DNA of 64,000 bases from Monodelphis domestica (Eukaryota; Chordata; Mammalia; Didelphimorphia; Didelphidae). The DNA is taken from assembly GCF_027887165.1 (NCBI RefSeq), contig NC_077234.1:250700158-250764157 (forward strand), written 5' to 3'. The notes beneath the pieces were generated by a model, which saw only the letters and a program-made list of their open reading frames with translations, did no database searches and had not been told where the DNA came from. The position numbers and the translations under genes were made by a program. Positions 13,048 through 28,761 of the stretch are shown here, one piece after another (position 1 is the first letter of the stretch; each line of letters starts with the position of its first letter).

Positions 13048-13795
13048 CAATTGTTCTCAAACTGGGATCAGGAGATCTGTGAGCAGATTTCAGATGTTCT
13101 ATTACTTTGGATGGAAGGGAAAAGGTACATTTCTATTTTCACTAACCTCTGCCTGAAATTTAGCATTGTAAATGTGACCCCCCCAATTACTTCAGTACCA
13201 GTAGTTTTTCCTAATTTAGTTGTTTTGTGATCATAGATTTTCAACTTTACTAAAAATAATCAAAATATAATTCTATCTGAAGTATTTCCTGTATCTTAAT
13301 CATGTAGGTATTTTTTGTAAGCCTAATTTTAAAGGCATCATTTAGAAAAATCACATCTCCCCCCTTTGCTCTATTCTGTAAAGTTGTGGTTCAAACACAC
13401 CCATGTTATCTGATTTGACTGGATTCCTGAGGGACTATACAAATACCTGGATTCTTGGGGGGACTATAAATAAATATGTATTCTTGGGGAACTATAATCA
13501 TATCTGAAAAGCTATTGTATCTTTAGAACAAGTATTTGGGCATATAAGAAGGCCATTCACAAGGGTTAGGGTCTCCTGGTCTTGACTGTGGTCCAGCTTC
13601 ATTGTGAGACCAACCCTCTCTCAATAAACTCACTTCTTTTTGTCTTGGAGACTTGTTTTATCTTGTGGCGTCTGGGCTAATCAATGTTTGCTGCAGCATT
13701 TTCTTCAATTCTGAGAATAAACAACCAAACATTATTCTAAGAGAGATCCATAGATGTCAAGGGTCCATGGCACAAAAAAGGGTTAAGAATTCTTG
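13048..13795 (+). mobile_element. hAT-like non-autonomous DNA transposon split by an LTR
   Basis: Ends CAATTGTTCTCAAAC and GGGTTAAGAATTCTTG are imperfect inverted repeats. They are flanked by GTCCATAA (13040-13047) and GTCTATAA (13796-13803), an 8-bp duplication with one mismatch, as expected for hAT. The body reads 'ctattttcactaacctctg' and 'gggtccatggcacaaaaaag', phrases of an old mammalian MER element. 13377-13707 is a later LTR insertion. Confidence 0.75.
13377..13707 (+). mobile_element. Solo LTR (331 bp) inside a DNA transposon
   Basis: Runs TGTAAAGTTG to TTTTCTTCA between two copies of ATTC (13373-13376 and 13708-13711), a 4-bp duplication typical of class I endogenous retroviruses. 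A TATA-like 'gcatataagaag' and AATAAA at 13623-13628 set the plus orientation. The upstream part carries three imperfect ~30-bp repeats ('ctggattc...ggactata'). Fossil with no internal region. Confidence 0.75.
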
Positions 13796-13803
13796 GTCTA
13801 TAA

Positions 13804-15024
13804 GAACCAGAGAACCACACAAAACTCTCTTTGAATGCTAAACATTGCTAATTTTCTCACCTACTTGCTCCTTTTTCTCAATTTAGCCTGTTTTACACAT
13901 CACATTTCAGCAAAATTCAATGCTTCTGCACATGCTTTCAACTTTTAAATATGTTTGTGAGATAATCAGGCAGCATGAAATTCTGAAGCAAATATTTTGA
14001 GTCATTTGCTGAAGATGATTTTTTATTTTCTTCTTCCTTTAAATGTTAATTATTTGTACCCATCAGCAACATGGTTAATTATTCATTATTTTTGTGCAAC
14101 AGAATTTTTCAGTTGTATAATCCACAGTTAAATGTAAATTGGAAGTGATGAGTGCCACAAGATCATGATTGTAAGGGAAAACACAAGCCCAGTGTTATGT
14201 CATTCTGTCAATCAGAGGAGGAGGAAGCTGAAAGGCTCCATATTACGGACAGGCATTTCTCCAGGATCTTCATGCCTTCTTTGGTCAAGACAGAATGACA
14301 GTAACATCCTCAAAGCCCTGCATACAGATTTTTCTATTTCAGGAGGTAGAATACTTTAGCACCGAGAGCATAAGGAAACATTTTTATTGTCTGTTTGTTT
14401 GACCCTGCATGAGGGACTTAATTAACCTTTCTGTATAGTCAACTCCAGTACTCATGAGCTGATCTTCCAGGATTATTCCCCTACCTTCATCCTATCTTTC
14501 TTGCAACCCATTAAATGGATAATTAGGAAGTGAGTCAGTTTTATTTCAGAATCATCCCTTAAGAAATAAGACTGGCAACTAATTATTATATAGCTTTTCA
14601 AATTCTTTATTATTCTATAATCACTGCTAGAATCTTCTTGCCAATATTAAAAAAAATTCTCATGTTCTTTTCGCCCTTTTTTAAAATTAGTCATGATTTT
14701 TATCTACAGGAATATTCACATTTGAAATTTTAAAATTATTGACCTTTTGTTGAATGTTGCTTGCTTGAAAGAAATGAAACCTTCAATGTGGGGGGGGGGG
14801 GGAAGCAGAATTAATTCAACTAAAAAACTTACTAGGGCTTAGGAAAGAAGAGAGTATCTGTATGTGTGTGTTTGTGTGAGCAGTAGCAGCAGTAGCCATA
14901 ATATCAGTGTTAGTATTATTACTAGTAGTGACTGTAGTACTACTGGTAAATAGAACTTTAGTAGTGGTGGCAATGGGGTAATGAGGAATTATTTCACCTG
15001 GTTCTGTTTTTTTTTTTTTAATTC
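13804..15024. other. Sequence just upstream of POU1F1 exon 3
   Basis: Probably intron 2. Holds a G13 run at 14790-14802 and trinucleotide-rich 'gtagcagcagtag' around 14880-14990. No exon 2 recognised. Confidence 0.5.
14790..14802 (+). repeat. Poly(G) run
   Basis: Thirteen consecutive G, likely length-polymorphic. Confidence 0.9.
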
Positions 15025-15030
15025 TAGCAG
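15025..15030 (+). promoter_or_regulatory. POU1F1: Tandem NAGNAG splice acceptor (TAGCAG) before POU1F1 exon 3
   Basis: A T-rich tract is followed by TAGCAG. Use of the first AG would add one codon in frame, use of the second gives the 225-nt exon. Confidence 0.6.
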
Positions 15031-20815
<5,785 letters not shown>

Positions 20816-21918
20816 CATCATCCTAAGTCTAGATGAGAAGTGGATCTCTCCAGCATTCATTTTCCCTACCAAAATTTGGAAAGTAGCTATTTGGGTTGCT
20901 TGTTCCCAACATAATTATGGGAAGTAAATTAATACATTATCTAATTTATTTCTCTAAAATAATTGAAAACTGATTATTAAAATTGTTTTTCACTTAAAAT
21001 ATTTTTGTTCAAAAGACGATGCATACATGTTAGGCTAAAGATGTCTATTTTAAGGAATTCATGTGTTGTTCATATGTGCAGACCTGTTAGTATATATAAG
21101 TTTGTTTTCACACAGTCTGCCTCCATTTCTAAGCTTTCAGGGGATCAGAGAGACAATGAAAGACTTTCCAACAGGAAAGAGTGATGAGCAAATTCTGTAA
21201 CTTGGGGTGTTGGTCACATTTCTGTGGTCCATTCTTACACTTTCTTTATATCAAAATTTCTGCACTTCTTTAAAGATTTAGTTGTGACTCATTAAACAGG
21301 CATATTTTACACTTTTTGGCTAATGCCTTCATCATTTATTTCCTGCAATTGAAACGTAAGGGATCAGTTGTATAACATTCAAGAACACCGAGTAAAAGCG
21401 CTTTATGAGTTTGCTAGTAACTGTCCCCGACTCTTTGGAGCCCAACTATGGCCCACTTTTGCCATGTGCACACCTGCACACAAAAGCGGCTTGTTTATTG
21501 GTCCAGCCACCCTGGTATAGCCAGGCTGTTCTGGTCTGCCATGTTGGTGTCCTGTCAGAAAAGGTGTCACATTCAATGTCATTAGCAATAAGAAGCCCGG
21601 CTGTGCCCGGGATTGTTTCCACGTAGCAGAGCAGTTATTTAGTGTTCAAGGATGCACTGTTTGGACCGTGGAAGCCGTGGCGCTGGGATGGAAAACCAAT
21701 TCAAAGTAACCTGTTGCTTTTCCTGTGTGCTGTGTGTTTGCCTGCGTGGCTTTCTGTAAATGGACATTTAGATGTGGATTCTCTAGATTGTGATTTAAGA
21801 ACGCTGACTCAATAAACGGTACCTCCACTGTCTCCCGCCTTCTTATGTCAATGCTAAGAGACCGGAACCGAAAAGGACGGCAGGTCTCCTCAGGGGGAAG
21901 TCACCGGATAACGTTCGT
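20816..21918. other. POU1F1 3' UTR and downstream flank
   Basis: Contains six post-stop codons, ATTAAA at 21291 and AATAAA at 21811. The part after 21400 has a higher CpG count and overlapping chance frames on both strands. No gene recognised. Confidence 0.5.
21291..21296 (+). promoter_or_regulatory. POU1F1: Candidate POU1F1 poly(A) signal ATTAAA
   Basis: ATTAAA lies about 480 bp after the stop. A canonical AATAAA is at 21811-21816. Either could end the transcript; no further evidence. Confidence 0.25.
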
Positions 21919-21919
21919 T

Positions 21920-22035
21920 CATGTTTCTTCTCCTTGGACTTGAGAGCTCCTCAGGAGAAGGGATCGATCGCCTCTGTTTGTCTCTGAATCCCCAGGACGT
22001 AGCCCAGCGCAGAGCGGGCATTGCACAATTCATGC
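21920..22035 (+). repeat. L2 3'-end-like fragment
   Basis: 'ttgagagctcctcaggagaa', 'ctgtttgtctctgaatcccc' and 'agcccagcgcagagcgggca' follow the L2 tail pattern. Confidence 0.5.
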
Positions 22036-22229
22036 GACCCTTCCCATTCAGCCTAGTATCAATTCTCCAATAGGGTGAAAAGGCGGCTGATCAAGTCAGC
22101 GCCCGGTTAAACTGCATAAACCGGCTTGGATTGAGAGATCGTGTCGGCTCTATTCTTGGCCCTGATCGTAGAGCATGTAGAATGGCGAGCAGAATTCTGG
22201 GTACTTTCAAAGAAGCGTATTAGGTATGT

Positions 22230-22532
22230 CGTTCAGCCCTTTGCAGTTGTATCTGGCTCTTTAGGACTTCGTTTGTCCGTTGTCTAAGTCTACCTGGCAA
22301 AGAACCCAGAGTGGTTGGCTATTTCCTTTTCTAGCGCATTTTTCAGATGAGGGAACTGAGGCAAACAGGGTGAAATGACATTCAGGGTCTCTCAGCTGGT
22401 ACAGGGATGAGGCTAGATTTGAATTTAGAGTCTTCCAAATTCTGTTGACTTGCCCACCTAACTAGATTTGAATTTGAGTCTTCCTGACTACAGGCTTGGC
22501 TTTCTATCCACTGTGCCACCCATTTAGTTTCC
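22230..22532 (-). repeat. MAR1-type SINE, minus strand
   Basis: 'acctggcaaagaacccagag', 'ttttcagatgagggaactga' and terminal 'ctttctatccactgtgccac' are the reverse complement of MAR1. A short direct duplication 'ctagatttgaatt' occurs near 22410-22470. Confidence 0.8.
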
Positions 22533-22959
22533 TGAAGCATGTTTAGAGGAGGCCATCCAACTGGTGAAAGACCTATAATTTAGGGGAATCCTTTTTCTTT
22601 TCCCTGCTTTGAGTTTATATATTGTTTCATTTGTTTTTCTCTCTTGTTTCTCTAAAGGGAAATTTCCTGCCATTAAATGGATAGTACAAAAAATACATTA
22701 AACAAAATTTTGCCAATTAAAAAAAATTACAGATTGAATATAAAGTGGCATTTAGCAAATGGATACTTTTAAGAAGAACTAATGGATATTGAATTTATTT
22801 ATATTCTTTTTATTGTTTATAGGTTTACATATACATACTATATAAGTGTATATTACATGCAAATAGAAAGATTATTTATATATTTATATGTAATTCCATA
22901 TTTACATATATAATTTATAGGTTTTTTGAATGTTTAAATCTTTTGCCAGATTTTTTCTA

Positions 22960-25012
22960 TTCCAATAATTTTTATATAGATTATTATTTTTTAAAATTTA
23001 GTCAATTTAGAACATTATCCCTTGGTTACAAGAATCATATTCTATCCCTCCATCTCCTACCCCCACACTTTCCTGTAGCTGACATGCAATTCCACTGGGT
23101 TTTACGTGTGTCCTTGATCAGAACCCATTTCCATGCTGCTGATGTTTGCTCTAGGATGTTCATTTAGAGTCTACATCCCCAGCCATATCCCCTCGACCCA
23201 TGTAATCAAAAAAAAAGCAGTTGTTTTTCTTCGGTGTTTCTACTCCCACAGTGTTTCCTCTGAATGTGGATAGTGTTCTTTCTCATAAACCCCTCTGAGT
23301 TGTTCAGGATCACTGCATTGCCACTAATGGAGACGTCCATTACATTCAATTGTACCACAGTGTATCCATCTCTGTGTACAACGTTCTCCTGGTTCTGCTC
23401 CTCTTGCTCTGCATCACTTCCTGGAGGTTGTTCCAGTCTCCATGGAATTCCTCCACTGTATTATTCCTTTGAGCACATAGTATTCCATCACCAACATATA
23501 CCACAATGTGTTCAGACATTCCCCAATTGATGGGCATTTCCTTGTTTTCCAATTTTTGCCACCACAAAGAGCGCAGCTATGAATATTCTTGTACAAGTCT
23601 TTTTCCTTATTATCTCTTTGGGGTACAAACCCAGCAGTGCTATGGATGGATCAAAAAGCAGACAGTCTTTTATCGGCCTTTGGGCATAGTTCCAAATTGC
23701 CCTCCAGAATGGTTGGATCAGTTCACAACTCCACCAACAGTGCATTAATGTCCCCACTTTGCCACAGCCCCTCCAGCATTCATTACTTTCCTCTGCTGTC
23801 ATGTTAGCCAATCTGCTGGTGTGAGGTGATACCTCAGAGTTGTTTTTATTTGCATCTCTCTGATTATAAGAGATTTAGAGCACTTTTTCATGTCCTTATT
23901 AATAGTTTCTTTGACTGAAAATTGCCTATTCATGTCCCTTGCCCAGTTATCAATTGGAGAAAGGTTTGATTTTTTTGTACAACAGGTTTAGCTCTTTATA
24001 AATTTGAGTAATTAGACCTTTGTCAGAGGTTTTTGTAATGAAGATTGTTTCCCAACTTGTTGCTTCCCTTCTGATTTTAGTTACATTGGTTTTGTTTGTA
24101 CAAAACCTTTTTAATTTGATGTAGTCAAAATTATTTATTTTACATTTTGTGACTCTTTCTAACTCTTTTTTTGGTCTTAAAATCTTTCTTTTCCCAAAGA
24201 TTTGACATGTATACTATTCTGTGTTTACCTAATTTACTTATACTTTCCTTTTTTATGTTCAAGGCATTCGCCCATTTTGAGTTTATCTTGGTGTAGTGTG
24301 TGAGGTGTTGATCCAAACTTAATCTCTCCCATACTGTCTTTCAATTTTCCCAGCAATTTTTATCAAATAGTGGTCTTTGGTCCCCAAAACTGGGATCTTT
24401 GGGCTTATCATAGACTGTCTTGCTAAGGTCATTTACCCCAAGTCTATTCCATTGATCCTCCTTTCTGTCTCTTCGCCAGTATCATATTGTTTTGATGACC
24501 ACTGCTTTATAGTATAGTTTGAGATCTGGTACTGCAAGTCCTCCTTCCTTAGCTTTTTTTGTTTGTTTGTTTTCATTATTTCCCTGGATATCCTTGATCT
24601 TTTGTTCTTCCAAATGAACTTTGTTATGTTTTTTTCTAATTCAGTAAAAAAAAATTTTGGTAGTTCAATGGGTATGGCACTAAATAGATAAATAAGTTTG
24701 GGTAGGATGGTCATTTTTATTATGTTAGCTCATCCTACCCATGAGCAGTTAATGTTTTTCCAATTGTTTAGATCTAGTTATTGTGTGGAGAGTGTTTTGT
24801 AGTTGTGTTCATATAGTTCCCGTGTTTGTCTCAGGAGGTAGATTCCTAGGTATTTTATTTTATCTAAGGTGATTTTAAATGGGATTTCTCTTTCTAATTC
24901 TTGCTGCTGAGATGAGTTGGAGATATATAGAAATGCTGATGACTTATGTGGGTTTATTTTGTATCCTGCAACTTTGCTAAAGTTGTTGATTATTTCCACT
25001 AGCTTTATAGAT
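22960..25012 (-). mobile_element. L1 retrotransposon, 5'-truncated, minus strand
   Basis: About 2 kb: 3' UTR plus the last third of ORF2. Peptide pieces include [18 protein letters not shown], the reverse-transcriptase flank [19 protein letters not shown], and the C-terminal CWRGCGKVGTLMHCWWSCEL cysteine-rich motif. The frame is broken into several pieces, so it is inactive. Truncated at 25012 within the RT region, the usual result of incomplete target-primed reverse transcription. Confidence 0.9.
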
Positions 25013-25859
25013 TATTTTTAAGTGTGCTTTTATTTATGGCTATATTTTATCTGCCTCTTATTTAAATCCAAATGATTTTTGTTGCAAATAATATATTTGC
25101 TTCTTTTGTAATTGAATTTGAAACTATACCTTAAGATTCATTTTCCATTGATAACTTCTCCAAAACTCTATTGCATATGAATAGTAGTACTTGCTATTTG
25201 ATTTGCCAAAATGGTTATACAGCAGTCTATTTGACATACAAGTGAGATGCCTTTGGAATTATGGCTATTTCTCTACATGTTTGCCTTGATGATAACTATT
25301 TGCTGGCTCTTATTTTTATTGCTGACTTGCATTTGGCATTATTGGCCAAATTACCTGGGTGAGTAGTTCCCAAGTTGTCTGTTAAATGCTATTGTTACGG
25401 ATTAGTCTTATTTGCTTGGAAAGTACTGTGGTATTTTTGAATTAGGAACCCATAGTTTCCCAATTCTAGTAATGGACCCAGAGATTAGAAACAGGAATAT
25501 TATGAGAGCATTAAAAAGAAAGGTAAAAAAAAAAGACAGGGAGAAAGCAAAGTAATTCATAATAAGGTCAAAGATTGAGATGATTTCAACACTCTGTGAA
25601 CTACCTGGTCTATTGAGTCAGTAAATGACAGTATCTTGGAATATATCCATTTACTTTCTAAGAGTTATTTGAGGGTAGAGGTTTTAATGAGCAAAGTAGG
25701 ACTGGAAACAAGGAGATTAAAGGAGTCAAAACAGAAAAAAGAGAACTCATCTATGAGATGGAACATGCTATTTTCCTTATAGAGAAAGAGAAGTCAGACC
25801 CTAAGGAAAACCTGAATATGGATATATTCTTCCAGAGAGAATTGGTAAGTCCAACCTTG
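25013..25859. other. Non-coding, no feature seen
   Basis: AT-rich intergenic DNA. Confidence 0.5.
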
Positions 25860-26240
25860 AAATCATTTCAGTGTCCCATAGTAAGTTTAGGATCAAATAT
25901 AAATTCTTTTGTTGGAAAATTAAGGATCTTCATAATCTGGTCCTTTCCCATTTTCTTACACCTTGTCCTCTTCTACCTATGATTCTGGTCAGCTTATGGT
26001 TTCTAAAATATAAAACTCTATCTCCCTCTATCTCTGTCTTCGTAGTAAGTGTCCCCCAGACCTGTAACACTTCTTATAGTTTTTTATCTCTTTCAAGATT
26101 TAGCTCAAATCCCGTCTCCTCTAGGTCTTTCCTGTTTTCTTCCAGATCCTAAACCCTTCCCCCCTCCTATTTCCCCCTCTACCCTACTTTTATCTCCTTG
26201 GCTACCTTCCTGATGAGAATGTAAGCAACTTGAAGAACCA
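25860..26240 (+). repeat. L2 LINE 3' end
   Basis: 'gatcttcataatctggtcct', 'tgtcctcttctacctatgat' and 'aagatttagctcaaatcccg' with 'tgagaatgtaagcaacttga' are the conserved L2 tail order. The overlapping open frames are this repeat. Confidence 0.7.
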
Positions 26241-27149
26241 TGGAAGGCTTGCTTCCCAGCTGTGACAGACCCACTGCTGAATGGACAGGCTCCTGACCTA
26301 GACCTGAAGAATATGCTGATGAAAGATATTAAGGGACAATTAGAGAATGGAGATTTACTCTTGTTCCAGCTGTTTCTCTTGCTGGAATAGGCATAATTCA
26401 GCCACCCCCCCTGGATTGTCTAAATAAGCAGAGTAATGGACCAAGGAAAGGGGAAAAAAGAAAACCTGCCACCACTTTAAGTCTTCAAGCCAATCTCTGG
26501 AAAGTGTCCTCATCTGTCACTGGTGTTCACTGACGCTGCTGCCCAGTTGCCACTTGCTCTCTTCCCTTCTTTCTTTCCATGACTCTCCAAAGAGATTTAG
26601 AAATGGTTGCAGTGATTGGAAAATCTACCTTCCAGGTGTCATGGCACAATAACTCCCAATCTTCCCAAGTTGGGAAGAAGTAACCTCCAGGGTCTTTAGA
26701 GAATCAGCCCTATTCCCAAGGCAGCCAATCCAATCATTGCCAGAGTGGTCATACTAGGAGAACTGCTATTATTTAGCATGAAAAATATAACTCTTTGTTG
26801 CGAAAGAGGCGGACAAAATAGTCATCTTCAAGTATTTCAAAGTCTGTCACTAGGGAAAGGCATTGGGCTGTTTGGCTGAAAAGAGCAGAACGAGAGACAA
26901 TGGGAAGAAATTGCAAAAAGGCTCACTTAGAGTGGACATAAGGAAAAACCTTCCAAACCAGAAGAGCTATATAAATGTGGAATAGTCTGTGTAGGAAGGA
27001 CTGTATTCCCTTCACCCGTGGCTTCAGGTAAAAGACTGGATGACAATTGGATAGAATCCCTGCACTTGAATGGCTTAGATCATGTGGTGTTGAAAGAGTT
27101 CAAATTCAGATTCTGTGAATGCACTTGATTTAAATAGTTGACAAGTATA
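26241..27149. other. Non-coding, no firm feature
   Basis: 26760-27120 ('agcatgaaaaatataactct ... ggaatagtctgtgtaggaag') resembles diverged repeat sequence but I cannot assign it. Confidence 0.4.
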
Positions 27150-27360
27150 TGATGCTTTAAGATTTGCCAAGCAATTTCTATCCATATCTCAACTCTTACA
27201 ATGAACCTGTAAGACAGGTATATTCTACACAATTTCCATTTTTTTTTAAAGAAAACTGAGGTTTAGAAGTTAAGTGACTTGTTCATTGTCACACAGTGAA
27301 TGCATGAGACGGAATTCTAATCTAAGTATTCCAGGTTCCAAATCCATAACACTCTACCTC
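27150..27360 (+). repeat. THER1/MIR-type SINE
   Basis: 'gatgctttaagatttgccaa', 'gaaaactgaggtttagaagt' and 'cacacagtgaatgcatgaga'. Confidence 0.7.
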
Positions 27361-28010
27361 TCCTTGTATTTTCTTCGCTTGATATTTGTTTCCTTTACCT
27401 ATATAAAAATGGAGGTTGGCTTAGAAGGGGAAATATAAGTTTGCCATGGGCAGTGTTTTCCAAAACTATAGGATCAAGAATAGTAAGACACAATTAGGTA
27501 AGAATTACTTATCCTCCATGAAAGTATAATTTATTGATTGAAACATCTTCTAAAAATCTTAGCGATTCGCTGCTTTGCTTTGTTTTCCTCCCCATGAAAG
27601 GGGTTATTACATCATGAACAGTAACTGAAATTCCAATTATTTAATTGTACTAGTCTATATCTATGACTGCATCTCAAGGAATTTTGTACACAAATATAAC
27701 AAATACATTGGGCCCTTTTTGCTTTAGTCAAGTTCTACCCCTGATTTCCATGGGAGAAGCAATGGGGAAAGAGGGAAAGACCTAAGCCAAACATAATGAA
27801 ATTATTTCAGTTGATTTTGAGTGGGTTGGACAAATGAAATACATCAGAGGTTACATTTAGAAAGATGGAATTTGAGAGACATTGGGAAAAACTGGCAAGA
27901 GAACAATTACAAGGTCAAGAGTTCAGTACAGATTCTACATCCAAGCTGAAAGAAGAATGGAACAAAGACAATTAAGGAAGATAAGGATTAAGAATTAAGG
28001 AAAGGGGGGG

Positions 28011-28214
28011 GGGGCAGCTGGGTAGCTCAGTGGATTGAAAGTCAGGCCTAGAGACGGGAGGTCCTAGGTTCAAATCCGGCCTCAGACACTTCCCAGCTAT
28101 GTGACCCTGGGCAAGTCACTTGACCCCCATTGCCTAGCCCTTACCACTCTTCTGCCTTGGAGCCAATACACAGTATTGACTCCACGACGGAAGGTAAGGG
28201 TTTAAAAAAAAAAA
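28011..28214 (+). repeat. Marsupial tRNA-derived SINE, well preserved
   Basis: Follows a G11 run at 28004-28014. Head 'gcagctgggtagctcagtgg', B-box 'ggttcaaatccgg', body 'gtgaccctgggcaagtcact' and 'cttctgccttggagccaata', tail 'gacggaaggtaagggttt' plus A12. The least diverged SINE here, so relatively young. Confidence 0.93.
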
Positions 28215-28416
28215 GACATGTTTTTAAAGGGGTGGGGGGTAAAAGATGGTGCCAAGAGAAACTTGAAGGAAGAAGAAAAATACAAAAAATTATATCACAT
28301 AACAAGGTTAATGGAAGGGAGAGGGGAAGAATACTATTATTAGAAGAGAGGAAGAGAGTGGTAATAGGTATTACTTAAACCATACTTTCAGTAGAATAAA
28401 TTCTGAGGGGGAAGAG

Positions 28417-28757
28417 TGTAAAGATTAAAATTTAGGGGAAACTGAGGCAGGTAGAAATTAGTTTCTCTCTGCAAGGAGTATTATATTTTATGAGGTTTAT
28501 TAAAGGTTGAGAATTTAAGAATATATAAGTAAGAAAAAACACGTGCCTAGGCCAGAGGCCTAGACAAGACCTCACCTACATTATGGAAAGAGCCACGTCT
28601 GCCCCCAAATGGAAGTCCAAAAAGAGCCTCAAAAGCCTTTGCAATCAGGTTAAATCCCTTCTTGATCTCGGCCCAGGTGAGATTACAAGGCATTCTGGGG
28701 AAGTGGAGTAAAGGCTTGTGGGGATTGTAGTCCTGTGTTTGAGTCTATTTTTTTACA
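28417..28757 (-). mobile_element. Solo LTR (341 bp), minus strand
   Basis: Bounded by TGTAAAGATT and TTTTTTTACA, with AGAG on both sides (28413-28416 and 28758-28761). AATAAA on the minus strand at 28495-28500 gives the orientation. Fossil LTR without an internal region. Confidence 0.8.
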
Positions 28758-28761
28758 AGAG

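Noticed and set aside
23346-23811. Cysteine/tryptophan-rich minus-strand peptides as a zinc-finger gene
   Set aside because: They match the C-terminal end of L1 ORF2 (CWRGCGKVGTLMHCWW).
28015-28130. tRNA-like sequence with A- and B-box resemblance as a tRNA gene
   Set aside because: It is the head of a dispersed SINE; the same sequence recurs at 979, 8068 and 47810 with SINE tails, and no cloverleaf is complete.
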